From positions 1 to 64,000 of the forward strand of contig JAGTRT010000012.1 in NCBI GenBank assembly GCA_018261895.1: 64,000 bases of DNA, read 5' to 3'. The number at the start of each line of letters is the position of its first letter. Position 1 is the stretch's first letter. Shown here piece by piece: positions 1-8,520 of this stretch. The notes under the pieces were generated by a model. It was not told the origin of the DNA. It did not search any database and saw only the letters and a program-made list of their open reading frames with translations. Both the position numbers and the translations under genes were made by a program. The stretch is from Pseudomonadota bacterium (GTDB lineage Bacteria > Pseudomonadota > Gammaproteobacteria > Burkholderiales > Rhodocyclaceae).

Positions 1-654
1 GCCGCGCGAACCCGGCTCGTCGGCTTCGATACCCGGACGCGGGTTCTTCAGCATGGCCAGCGCGTGCAGCGGGATGTCAGGACGCGACCAGGCATCCGGT
101 GCCGGCGACAAGTCGTCGGTATTGGTTTCGCCGGTGACCTTGAAGACGGTCAGCTTCTGCGAAGCCGGGACAGCCGGACGCGAGGTGAACCACTCGCCAT
201 CAGCCCAGGACTTCATGACGGCAGTAGCGTTGGCATTGCCGGCCTTGGCCAGTTCGGCCACATCGTGGAAGAAGTCGAAGACCAGCAGGGTCTTCTTCAG
301 GCCTTCAGCCGCAGCGGCGCCGCAGTCGGCGCTGGACAGCAGGTCGATCAGCGGCTTGACGTTGTAGCCGCCCAGCATGGTGCCGAGCAGTTCGGTCGCC
401 TTGACCTTGGAAATCAGCGCGCAGGCTTCTTCGCCCTTGGCCACCTTGGCCAGGAACTCGGCCTTGACCTTGGCAGCATCGTCAACGCCAGCCGGCACAC
501 GGTAGGTGATCAGCTCGACCAGCGCGGCTTCTTCGCCAGCGGGAGGATTCTTCAGCAGGGCCACAAGTTCGGTGGTCTGTTGCTTGGACAGGGGCAGCGG
601 GGGGATACCGAGGGCTGCACGCTCTGCAACGTGGGCGCGATAGGCTTCAAGCAC
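1..654 (-). CDS. acnB: Aconitate hydratase B, N-terminal part (cut by window edge)
   Basis: TCA-cycle enzyme interconverting citrate and isocitrate with a [4Fe-4S] cluster. The minus strand reads MLEAYRAHVAERAA, then LLGTMLGGYNVKPLIDLL and VTGETNTDDLSPAPDAWSRP, all close to the AcnB N-terminal HEAT-like and swivel regions as I know them from E. coli. The cluster-binding domains lie outside the window. I chose the GTG at 654 because it gives the usual family start and has GGAAG five bases upstream. An in-frame ATG at 684, also with a G-rich upstream stretch, would add ten residues. Divergent from the ThDP enzyme gene at 944. Confidence 0.93.
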   Translation of the reverse strand, partial: MLEAYRAHVAERAALGIPPLPLSKQQTTELVALLKNPPAGEEAALVELITYRVPAGVDDAAKVKAEFLAKVAKGEEACALISKVKATELLGTMLGGYNVKPLIDLLSSADCGAAAAEGLKKTLLVFDFFHDVAELAKAGNANATAVMKSWADGEWFTSRPAVPASQKLTVFKVTGETNTDDLSPAPDAWSRPDIPLHALAMLKNPRPGIEADEPGSRG

Positions 655-943
655 GGCGACTTCCTTTCGTATCGGTTCAGGCATTGCCCCCCTTTTCATG
701 TCTTATATATTTTATCTTTTAGAAGGCTTGCTGTGAACTTGCTTTGCAGTTTCATGACGCCAATACGCTCAAATTGCAACACCACACGCCACCTCGGCAC
801 CTAGGCACGACAAATAACTATGAAAAATAAATAAATATGTGAAATGAATCACGGTTTTTATAACCAAAGTAGTAGATATTTCCCTTCGCTTGCCAGATCA
901 AAAAAATCCGAACCAGCAACGAGAACACAGGGAGATTATCCAA
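655..943. promoter_or_regulatory. Divergent intergenic region between acnB and the ThDP enzyme gene
   Basis: About 290 bases between two divergent starts, clearly AT-rich (for example the stretch around 700-720 and 830-850) compared with the flanking genes, so promoters for both directions are expected here. A Shine-Dalgarno-like CAGGGAGA lies at 928-935, upstream of the ATG at 944. I could not assign convincing -35/-10 pairs or an operator palindrome. Confidence 0.4.
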
Positions 944-2806
944 ATGGTCAGCCGAAATATTGCGCTTGCTTATGATGCAGGCAGCGAAAATTCCAGTCCG
1001 ACAGCAACGCACGAGACACCGCAGGTCGCCGACCTCATCGTCTCCTACCTGGAACAAATGGGTGTCGAGTATGTCTTTGGCGTCCCCGGCGGCGCGATCG
1101 AACCGCTCTACAACGCACTGGCCCGTAGCAGCCGACGTGGCGGCCCGCGCCCGATGGTCGCCCGCCACGAAAGTGGTGCCGCCTTCATGGCCGATGGCTA
1201 CGCCCGCGAAACCGGAAAGATCGGCGTCTGCTGCGCCACATCCGGACCCGGTGCAACCAACCTGATCACCGGCGTCGCCTGCGCCTACGACAACGGAATT
1301 CCGATGCTGGTCATCACCGGCCAGCCCTCGCTCCCCTCCTTCGGCAGACGCGCCCTGCAGGAATCCGCCTGCACGGGAATCAACACGCTCGGCATGTTCC
1401 GCCATTGCACCCGCTACAACTCATTGATCTCGCATCCAGCCCAGATCGAATCGAAACTGATCACCGCCCTGCAGCGGGCGATTCGCGCCCCCCGTGGTCC
1501 GGTACACCTGACCATCCCGCTCGACATCATGAAAAGCCCGAGCCCGGTCAGCGAGGCGTCCTATGACATCGCCTCAAAAATGCGCCCCACCTCCTTGCTG
1601 GATGCAGATGCCACGGACCAATTACTGATACTGCTCCAGCAGTCCTCGAACATCCGCCTGCTGATCGGTGGCTCTTGCGGCGAAGCCATTGGCCCCATCA
1701 TGCAGTTTGCCGTGCTGCGCGGCATCCCATTTGTCACCACGCCCGATGGCAAGGGCCTGACCAACCCGGCTCACCCCTTATACCGTGGCGTATTCGGCTT
1801 CGCTGGCCACGCCTCCGCCAGCCAGTTGCTCAACGACGAAAATGTCGATCTTGTCCTTGCCGTCGGCACCAGCATGAACGAATGGACGAGCAGCGGCTGG
1901 AGCGACTCGTTGCTCAACGACAAGCTTGTCCATATCGACGAATCGGCCGAAAGCCTGGCCCGTTCGCCGATGGCCAAATTGCATGTGCGCGGCCGCCTGC
2001 TCAGCATTTTTGACCGCCTGATCGAACGCCCGCACATCGCCCGCGAGAACAGCGGCCACGAATACGAGCGCCATCGCAGCACCCGGGAAGCAAACGCATC
2101 CGACTGGAACCAGGAAGGCATGCTCGCCGAGCCCGCCAAATTTGCAAGCGACGACAGTCCGATCAAGCCGCAAAGGCTGATGTACGAACTGGGTCGCCTT
2201 TTCCCGCCCAGTACACGCTTTCTTGCCGATGCCGGCAACAGCGTCGCCTGGGCTACGCATTACCTGAGTCCCGCCGACCGTAGACTCAGCGAGCGACGCC
2301 TTGGTGGAGGCGGCCGCCTGAGGGAAAGCGGACGACGCCAGACGGAAGGTGGCTGGCTCCGTCTAACCATGGATTTCGCACCAATGGGATGGGCAATCGG
2401 TGGCGCTGTCGGCACGGCCGCAGGCAATCCCAACGTCCCGGTCGTCTGCATCACCGGCGACGGCAGCCTGATGATGAACGGACAGGAAATATCCGTGGCC
2501 GTGGCCGAAGAGCTGACGGTGATATTCGTCATTCTCAACGACCAGGCTCTGGGCATGGTCAAACATGGACAGCGCCTGGCAGGCGCCGAACAGATCGCCT
2601 TCCAGCTCCCGCCCAGCGACTTCGCCGCCATGGCCCGCGCCCTGGGGGCTGATGCCTACAGCATCCGCTCACCGGAAGACATGGCAGCACTCGACATTGA
2701 GGCAATTTGTACAAGGAAAGGGCCTACCCTGCTCGACGTATTCATCGATCCGGAGGAAGTTCCTCCGATGAATCTGCGCATGCAGGTTCTGGGAACCGAT
2801 ATTTAA
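944..2806 (+). CDS. ThDP-dependent enzyme, acetolactate synthase large-subunit-like
   Basis: A 620-residue ThDP enzyme with the three-domain plan of acetolactate synthase and relatives. The N-terminal Pyr domain has the catalytic glutamate E76 in ARHESGAAFMADGYAR followed by ATSGPGATNL; a central Rossmann domain follows; the C-terminal PP domain has the ThDP/Mg motif GDGSLMMNGQE (about 505-515) ending in LND. An Arg/Gly-rich insert at about 442-475 (RRLSERRLGGGGRLRESG) replaces the short loop before the usual GxMG segment and is unusual. Start at ATG 944 is preceded by GGGAGA; an in-frame ATG at 890 lacks this. No small regulatory subunit gene is adjacent, so branched-chain biosynthesis is less likely than a dedicated carboligation or lyase role in the four-gene cluster ending at 5201. 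Substrate unknown. Confidence 0.8.
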   Translation: MVSRNIALAYDAGSENSSPTATHETPQVADLIVSYLEQMGVEYVFGVPGGAIEPLYNALARSSRRGGPRPMVARHESGAAFMADGYARETGKIGVCCATSGPGATNLITGVACAYDNGIPMLVITGQPSLPSFGRRALQESACTGINTLGMFRHCTRYNSLISHPAQIESKLITALQRAIRAPRGPVHLTIPLDIMKSPSPVSEASYDIASKMRPTSLLDADATDQLLILLQQSSNIRLLIGGSCGEAIGPIMQFAVLRGIPFVTTPDGKGLTNPAHPLYRGVFGFAGHASASQLLNDENVDLVLAVGTSMNEWTSSGWSDSLLNDKLVHIDESAESLARSPMAKLHVRGRLLSIFDRLIERPHIARENSGHEYERHRSTREANASDWNQEGMLAEPAKFASDDSPIKPQRLMYELGRLFPPSTRFLADAGNSVAWATHYLSPADRRLSERRLGGGGRLRESGRRQTEGGWLRLTMDFAPMGWAIGGAVGTAAGNPNVPVVCITGDGSLMMNGQEISVAVAEELTVIFVILNDQALGMVKHGQRLAGAEQIAFQLPPSDFAAMARALGADAYSIRSPEDMAALDIEAICTRKGPTLLDVFIDPEEVPPMNLRMQVLGTDI

Positions 2807-2816
2807 GGAGAAAATC

Positions 2817-3566
2817 ATGCAGAAATTCGACGGCAAAACAGTCCTGATTACCGGAGGTAGCAGCGGAATTGGGCTGGCTAGCGCACAACTCTTCCAATCG
2901 GAAGGAGCTCGAGTCGCCATTACTGGCCGAACTGAGTCTAGCCTTGCACGCACTCGTGATTTATTGGGGCCCAAAGCGCTAATCTACGCCAGCGACACCG
3001 GAAAAACGTCCGAAATCGACATTCTGTTTGCCGACCTTGGCAAACGCTTCGATGGTCTCGACATTCTTGTGCTAAACGCCGGTATTGCAGCCCCTGCACC
3101 GCTGGAAGCCATCACTGAAGGAGCCTTCGATGAGCTGCTAGCAGTGAACCTCAAGGGCGTCTTCTTCAGCTTGCAAAAAGCCCTGCCCATGCTCCGTGAA
3201 GGTAGTTCGATCATCGTAACGACTTCAATCACGAACCGGCTAGGCTCACCCAACTTCAGCGTTTATGCTGCCTGCAAGGCAGCCCTCCGGTCACTAGTCG
3301 CATCCCTGTCGCTGGAGTTGATTCCACGAAAAATTCGAATCAATGCCGTCAGCCCCGGCCCAATCGCCACTCCGATGTTCAGCCGCCTTGGACTGCCGCC
3401 TGAAATTAGCGCAGCCATCCAGAACGAGATCACGCAAAAATCGCCATGTCACCGCTTTGGAGCCCCCGAAGAAGTGGCACGGACGATCCTCTTTCTGTCC
3501 AGTGACGAATCATCCTATATCGTAGGCCAGGAAATCGTCGTCGACGGCGGCATGAGTTTGCTTTAG
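2817..3566 (+). CDS. Short-chain dehydrogenase/reductase (SDR)
   Basis: A 249-residue classical SDR, NAD(P)-dependent oxidoreductase. Seen: the TGGSSGIG cofactor motif at about residues 12-19, NAG at about 87-89 (LVLNAGIA), catalytic Ser in TTSITNR, YAACK with the catalytic Tyr and Lys, and a C-terminal VDGGMSLL typical of FabG-like members. It starts ten bases after the ThDP gene with AAGGAGAAAATC before the ATG, so the two are co-transcribed. In this context it probably oxidises or reduces the hydroxy/keto product of the ThDP enzyme; that is inference. The coding sequence is visibly less GC-rich at third positions than the hydrogenase or efflux genes, as are the next three genes. Confidence 0.85.
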   Translation: MQKFDGKTVLITGGSSGIGLASAQLFQSEGARVAITGRTESSLARTRDLLGPKALIYASDTGKTSEIDILFADLGKRFDGLDILVLNAGIAAPAPLEAITEGAFDELLAVNLKGVFFSLQKALPMLREGSSIIVTTSITNRLGSPNFSVYAACKAALRSLVASLSLELIPRKIRINAVSPGPIATPMFSRLGLPPEISAAIQNEITQKSPCHRFGAPEEVARTILFLSSDESSYIVGQEIVVDGGMSLL

Positions 3567-3576
3567 GAAGATGCAA

Positions 3577-4401
3577 ATGAGCGATGAAATCAAGGACGTC
3601 ATTCACAGTCGAATTTGGGAAGAAGAGGCTACAGAAAACGACCCTTTTACCGCACATGCGTGCTTTTGCAACGGCTACAACGTATACAGTGATGTGCTGG
3701 AAAAAGCCTCCTACCCTGAATACCTTTACCTGCTCTTTCGGGGCGAGCGCCCATCGACTCAAGTCGCCCGCGCACTTGAAATTCTCACCATTGCCATCGC
3801 CAATCCAGGGCCACGAGACCCGTCGGTTCACGCCGCCATGGCGGCCGGTGTTGGCGGTTCACCAGCCGCCGCCGCATTGATGGCAGCCCTTGCCGCAGGT
3901 GCAGGCGTTTCCGGCGGAGCGAGGGAAGTCTTTCTGTGCATGCAGTTGTGGGCCGATTGCGGATGCAAGCTTGAGGCTTGGCAAAAAGCTTTACATGCCC
4001 CCAGCGCTATCGGCAAGAAGATGGAAGTCTGGCCGGAAGCCGGGCATCCTCCCGGTTTCGCCCCCTATGCAAAATGCTGCGCCACACCAGTTCAGCAGAC
4101 GTTGGCTGCGCTCGCTTCGCACCTGAACAATGGCAATATTGCATGGCTGCAACAACACAGGGAGTCACTAGAGCTAGTCAGCGGACACCCACTAGCAATG
4201 ACAGGCGTGATCTCTGCCGCCCTGATCGACCTTGGTTTTACCCCCAAAGCCGGCGAAATGCTGACTCTTTATTTTCGCTTGCCGGGTGCGGCGGCCCATG
4301 CTTTGGAACAAGGTGAAACCGGCATCCGAAACTTTCCCTTTTTCGCCATCGACATCCTCAACGACCCAGCTACAAATGTCGACGCCGGAGCAAAGCAGTG
4401 A
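3577..4401 (+). CDS. Divergent citrate-synthase-fold protein (citryl-CoA lyase-like), first of a pair
   Basis: A 274-residue protein resembling the short citryl-CoA lyase/citrate synthase proteins. Seen by eye: an early NGYNVYSDVLEKASYPEYLYLLFRGERPS segment split here as NGYNVYSDVLEKASYPEY and LYLLFRGERPS (family RGYDL...YLL.GE.P), GVSGGAREVF where the family has HGGA.E, PPGFAPYAK where the family has GFGHRVYK, and ALIDLGFTPKAGEM plus AAHALEQ near the C terminus. If this alignment holds, the catalytic His residues are lost and the Asp is doubtful. Start: AGGA eight bases before ATG 3577; an ATG at 3571 sits directly on that SD. The stop overlaps the start of the next gene. Function unknown. 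Confidence 0.65.
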   Translation: MSDEIKDVIHSRIWEEEATENDPFTAHACFCNGYNVYSDVLEKASYPEYLYLLFRGERPSTQVARALEILTIAIANPGPRDPSVHAAMAAGVGGSPAAAALMAALAAGAGVSGGAREVFLCMQLWADCGCKLEAWQKALHAPSAIGKKMEVWPEAGHPPGFAPYAKCCATPVQQTLAALASHLNNGNIAWLQQHRESLELVSGHPLAMTGVISAALIDLGFTPKAGEMLTLYFRLPGAAAHALEQGETGIRNFPFFAIDILNDPATNVDAGAKQ

Positions 4402-5201
4402 ACGAACGAGAAACCCTGGATTCCTGGACCGGCCCTCTGCGCACAACAATGGGCGGGTGTTTCCCTGGCGCACGCGCTGTGTATCGTGGCCACGACTTGC
4501 ATGCCCGCCTGCGTGATACAGACTGGTTGGATCTCTACCTTTTTGGAATTACCGGTCGCCGGCATACGCCTAGCCAACTAAAGGTGCTTAATGCCATATG
4601 GGTAATAACCAGCTATCCCGATCCACGCCTTTGGAACAACCGCGTCGCCGCACTTGCCGGCAGCGCCCGCAGCACCGGATCGCTGGCCTTGGCCGCTGCT
4701 CTGGCTACTTCGGAAGCGGCCATTTACGGACGGCAAATCGATATCGCAATTGCAGACTTCTTGGAGCGCGCCCAACGCCAGTGTGAAGCTGGGACCAACT
4801 TGGAAATCGTCGTACATGAAGAACTGAAACGCAATCGCGGCATTGGCGGCTATGGCCGCCCCGTTGCACGTAGCGAGCCCGACGAGCGGATCGCCCCCAT
4901 GCTCGATGTTGCCTCCCAGTGGGGTCTCGCCAATGGCAAATACGTCCGCCTCGCCTTCGCAATCGAGCAAATCCTGATAAATGGTCGCTGGCGCATGCGC
5001 ATGAATTACGCAGCACTGGCCGCTGCGCTGGCACTGGATATAGGACTGTCGCCGCAAGAATGCTACCTGTTTGGATTTCCAACTTTTCTGGCTGGAATGC
5101 CTCCATGCTACATTGAAGCTGTTCAACGTCCACCACAGGCAACGATGCCTTTGCCCTGTTCCTCAATTCACTTCAGTGGAGCAGATCGTCGATCTTGGTA
5201 A
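4398..5201 (+). CDS. Divergent citrate-synthase-fold protein, second of the pair
   Basis: A 267-residue paralogue-like partner, starting with GTG inside the preceding stop (GTGA overlap), which implies coupled translation and suggests a hetero-oligomer. Seen: VYRGHDLHARLRDTDWLDL and LFGITGRRHTPSQ match the N-terminal citrate synthase segment (RGYdl...yLl.G..P.), and GIGGYGRPVARSEPDER matches the family GFGHp.y...DPR motif with Arg in place of the catalytic His. The other catalytic positions also appear changed. So both members seem to lack the standard triad. Known citrate synthases use one polypeptide of about 370-430 residues; these are short. The role beside a ThDP enzyme and an SDR is not known to me. 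Confidence 0.6.
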   Translation: MNERETLDSWTGPLRTTMGGCFPGARAVYRGHDLHARLRDTDWLDLYLFGITGRRHTPSQLKVLNAIWVITSYPDPRLWNNRVAALAGSARSTGSLALAAALATSEAAIYGRQIDIAIADFLERAQRQCEAGTNLEIVVHEELKRNRGIGGYGRPVARSEPDERIAPMLDVASQWGLANGKYVRLAFAIEQILINGRWRMRMNYAALAAALALDIGLSPQECYLFGFPTFLAGMPPCYIEAVQRPPQATMPLPCSSIHFSGADRRSW

Positions 5202-5242
5202 CAAGATCGTTGCCACGACTTCACCTTTGCTCTAGATTGCAG

Positions 5243-5261
5243 TTTTTGAAAAAATCAAAAA
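5243..5261. repeat. AT-rich inverted repeat before the TonB receptor gene
   Basis: TTTTTGA, five A, TCAAAAA forms a perfect seven-base inverted repeat in the 92-base gap between the citrate-synthase-like gene and the receptor gene. It could be an operator for the receptor gene or a weak terminator for the upstream operon; the stem is AT-only apart from one G:C pair, so a terminator is less likely. Confidence 0.3.
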
Positions 5262-5293
5262 CAAATGCCAAAGTTTCATGGGGGGATTCTTGA

Positions 5294-7363
5294 ATGAGAC
5301 TGGCCAAGATTGCAATTACCGTAACATTGGCACTTTCCTTAGGCGAACAGGCAATTTGCCAAACTGATGAAGAAGAGGATTTGGCGCTTGCCTACGGCGA
5401 CCGTAACTTCGTCAGCATAGCCACTGGTAGCAAACAACTTCTGAGAAAGGCACCATCGGTAGCCACCGTCATTACCGCTCAGGATATTGCAAACATGGGC
5501 GCGAGAACGGTAGACGAAGCACTAGAATCCGTACCTGGGCTGCATGTATCCAGAGCGACCATGAATTATGGCGCGAACTACAGCATCCGCGGGATACTGA
5601 CTGAATCGAACCCGCATGTCTTGCTTATGGTCAATGGCGTTCCCTGGACCAGCGCTTACCAAGGTAACCGCGGAGACATGCCATTCACCCTGCCGGTGGA
5701 AAACGTTTCCCGCATCGAAGTCATCCGAGGTCCCGGTTCCGCGATGTATGGGGCTGACGCCTTTGCCGGCACCATCAACGTCATAACCAAGACAGCCGAT
5801 GAAATTGGAGGCACATCCGTCGGCCTTCGAGCCGGATCATTCAATTCGTGGGATAGCTGGATTCAGCATGGCAGCCGAATTGGCGGACTGGAAATCGCTG
5901 GGTACCTCAAAATCGGCGCAACGGATGGACAACGACAAATTGTGCAAGCTGATGCGCAGACCTCAATTGACGCCTTGGGGTTTTCGCCAGCAGCGTCATT
6001 GGCACCAGGCAGGGTTAACCTTGGCAATGACGATTTCAGTGCTCAATTGGATCTTGCGCTTGGTGGTTTTCGCTGGCGTAACGCATTCAACCAGCGTGAC
6101 AACGCAGCAGCCGGCGTCGGGATTGCCGGCGCCATCGACCCGACCGGACGCTACCGCACTGCTAGGTTTAATAGCGATCTTTCCTGGAACGACGCCAACT
6201 TGACTCCGGACCTTGGAATCAGCCTTCAAGCATCGTTCATGCACATGGCAAACGAGATTACCACCCCGGCAACGCTATATCCGGCAGGCGCATTTTTTGG
6301 CGCCTTTCCCAATGGGATGATTGGCGCACCGGAAAAATGGGAAAAACAGTTCCGTCTCTCTGCATCAGGCATTTACACCGGCTTTGCCGACCATCGGATT
6401 CGTTTTGGTCTAGGTCATGACGAAATGAATATCTATAAAACCAAAGAATGGAAAAACTTTACGCTCTTGGGAGGAGGACCGTTTCCTAGTGCTGTACCCT
6501 GGAGTGAAGCTAGCGGCACAAACCTTTTCCTGTCCCCCCACAAACGCCATGTTGAGTATGTTTACGCGCAAGACGAATGGAGTTTTGCCCGCCAATGGAC
6601 GTTGACTGCAGGTGTCCGCTACGACAATTACTCCGATTTCGGCTCAACGACCAACCCGCGTGTTGCACTTGTGTGGGATGCACATGAAGACCTGACCGCC
6701 AAACTGATGTATGGAAGCGCTTTCCGTGCCCCCTCCTTCGTCGAGCAATACGCCACCAGCAATCCGGTCGCACGTGGAAACAGCAGCCTCTCGCCAGAAA
6801 CCATCACTACACTGGAAGCGTCTCTGGCTTGGCAAACCACTGAACGCCTGCATACGACACTTAGTGTTTTTCGTCACAAGATTCAAGACATCATTGCCCT
6901 CAGCGGTTCCTCATACCAGAACACTGGCAAGCAACGTGGCAACGGTGGAGAAGTCGAAATTTCTTGGGACGCATCCACAAATCTTCGCTTGTCTGGCAAT
7001 TACGCCTATCAGCACAACATTGACGAGCGTACGGGCCAGGACACTGGATACGCCCCCCACCAGATTCTCCACACCCGCGCTGAATGGCGGTTTGCGACTG
7101 GATGGCACCTGAACGGGCAAATCAACTATGTTGCCGACCGCCAACGTGCCCCGGGTGACGCTCGAACTCAGATCCCCGATTACACCTCGATTGACCTGAC
7201 ATTAAGAACAGACCGTAACAAGGCTGGCTGGGATTTCTCAGCCTCGGTTTATAACCTCTTGAATGCAGACATCCGGGAACCAAGCATCACCTCCTCCGGG
7301 ATCGTCTTCGACCTCCCCATGCCGGGCCGTACCGTCTGGTTGCAAGCACGTTACAGTCTATAA
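5294..7363 (+). CDS. TonB-dependent outer-membrane receptor
   Basis: A 689-residue active transporter of the outer membrane, energised by TonB. Signal peptide at about 1-22 (ending AICQ). The plug domain contains APSVATVITAQDI, a TonB-plug pattern, RTVDEALESVPGLHV and IEVIRGPGSAMYGADAFAGTINVIT, the classic end of the plug. The remaining roughly 500 residues are beta-barrel with many aromatic-bordered strands, and the C terminus ends in an aromatic-rich strand (WLQARYSL). Close to vitamin B12/colicin/haem-type receptors in layout; substrate not readable. GGGGG lies eight bases before the ATG. It follows the ThDP cluster by 92 bases and precedes a periplasmic binding-type gene with an eight-base gap. 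Confidence 0.92.
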   Translation: MRLAKIAITVTLALSLGEQAICQTDEEEDLALAYGDRNFVSIATGSKQLLRKAPSVATVITAQDIANMGARTVDEALESVPGLHVSRATMNYGANYSIRGILTESNPHVLLMVNGVPWTSAYQGNRGDMPFTLPVENVSRIEVIRGPGSAMYGADAFAGTINVITKTADEIGGTSVGLRAGSFNSWDSWIQHGSRIGGLEIAGYLKIGATDGQRQIVQADAQTSIDALGFSPAASLAPGRVNLGNDDFSAQLDLALGGFRWRNAFNQRDNAAAGVGIAGAIDPTGRYRTARFNSDLSWNDANLTPDLGISLQASFMHMANEITTPATLYPAGAFFGAFPNGMIGAPEKWEKQFRLSASGIYTGFADHRIRFGLGHDEMNIYKTKEWKNFTLLGGGPFPSAVPWSEASGTNLFLSPHKRHVEYVYAQDEWSFARQWTLTAGVRYDNYSDFGSTTNPRVALVWDAHEDLTAKLMYGSAFRAPSFVEQYATSNPVARGNSSLSPETITTLEASLAWQTTERLHTTLSVFRHKIQDIIALSGSSYQNTGKQRGNGGEVEISWDASTNLRLSGNYAYQHNIDERTGQDTGYAPHQILHTRAEWRFATGWHLNGQINYVADRQRAPGDARTQIPDYTSIDLTLRTDRNKAGWDFSASVYNLLNADIREPSITSSGIVFDLPMPGRTVWLQARYSL

Positions 7364-7370
7364 TACCCGC

Positions 7371-8516
7371 ATGACATTGAGCTTAGTCCGATTCCTGCTG
7401 GCCTGCCTGTTCGCGGCCAGCGCGCTCCAGGTACAAGCCGAAACGACTCGTATCGCGGTGATTTATACGGAGGCCGACGACAGCAGCGCCAGCAGCTTCG
7501 CCGGGATGCTTGGCGGCATCGAAAACACGCCGGGCATCGAGGTCATCCTTCTTTCCCTGAAAGATCTTGAAGAGCCGCGCCTAAGCCAATTGCTGATGGC
7601 TTCAAAACAGCGCTCGGGAACCATTCAACTGGCTGCAGCCGGCGGCAGCGTGGGCCCCATTGCGGTGCTCTATCCCGATATCGGCGAACCGTACCGCAGT
7701 ATCTTTTCGAAAATCATCGAAGGCATTGAAGAAACATCCCAGACCAAGGTCGCCAGCTATGCCGTGGGCAGCAACTTCAATGCCCAGGCCATTTCAGGCG
7801 AACTGAAGCGCCAGGACATTCGCGTCGTTATTGCGCTCGGGCGCAATGGTCTGCGCGCGGCAAGCACGCTCGACAAGGATATTGGCGTCGTGGCGGGCGG
7901 GATTGTCTCGGTCTCCGATTCCGACCAGAGAGGCAATGCGGTTCTCAGCCTGGCACCCGATCCGGCCCTGCTTTTTGCCCGCCTGAAAGCCCTGTCGCCC
8001 AAGACCCAGCGCGTCTTCGTCGTATTCGATCCACGCCAGAACGCCTGGCTGATCAAGCTGGCGAGGGAAGCGGCAAAAAATCACGGGATCGAACTGGTGG
8101 CTCAGGAGGCGGGAGATCTGAAAACCGCGCTGGGCATTTACCAGTCGATTTTCGCAACGGCCGACGCCAAGCGGGATGCCTTGTGGCTGCCCCAGGACAG
8201 CGCCACCGTTGACGATTCTCTGGTCTTGCCGCTTGTCCTGCAGGAGTCCTGGAACAAATCGCTCCCGGTATTTTCCAGCAATGTTTCGCACGTCAAGCGC
8301 GGCGCGCTGTTCGCGCTCTATCCGAACAATTTCGAACTGGGCCGCAATCTGGCCAGTTCGGCGATCGGCATTGCCAGCGGCAGCTCGGCCACCAGGGGCG
8401 TGCTCCCCTTGCGTGACGTCCTGACCGCCTTCAACACCCGAACAGCGAGCCATCTCGGCTTGGCAATGTCGCCAGCCCAGCAGCAGCGTTTCGACCTTCT
8501 GTTCCCGGAGCAATAG
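7371..8516 (+). CDS. ABC_sub_bind-type periplasmic binding protein
   Basis: A 381-residue exported protein resembling the ABC_sub_bind family (Pfam PF04392). Signal peptide MTLSLVRFLLACLFAASA ending LQVQAET. The body shows two Rossmann-like lobes: IAVIYTEAD at the start of lobe 1 and RVFVVFDPRQNAWLIKLARE in lobe 2. No permease or ATPase gene is adjacent; instead the stop is four bases before a giant sensor kinase, so it may present a ligand to that kinase's periplasmic domain rather than feed a transporter (inference). There is no clear Shine-Dalgarno; TATAAT lies at 7359-7364, seven bases before the ATG, overlapping the receptor's stop codon. Confidence 0.75.
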   Translation: MTLSLVRFLLACLFAASALQVQAETTRIAVIYTEADDSSASSFAGMLGGIENTPGIEVILLSLKDLEEPRLSQLLMASKQRSGTIQLAAAGGSVGPIAVLYPDIGEPYRSIFSKIIEGIEETSQTKVASYAVGSNFNAQAISGELKRQDIRVVIALGRNGLRAASTLDKDIGVVAGGIVSVSDSDQRGNAVLSLAPDPALLFARLKALSPKTQRVFVVFDPRQNAWLIKLAREAAKNHGIELVAQEAGDLKTALGIYQSIFATADAKRDALWLPQDSATVDDSLVLPLVLQESWNKSLPVFSSNVSHVKRGALFALYPNNFELGRNLASSAIGIASGSSATRGVLPLRDVLTAFNTRTASHLGLAMSPAQQQRFDLLFPEQ

Positions 8517-8520
8517 CGAC

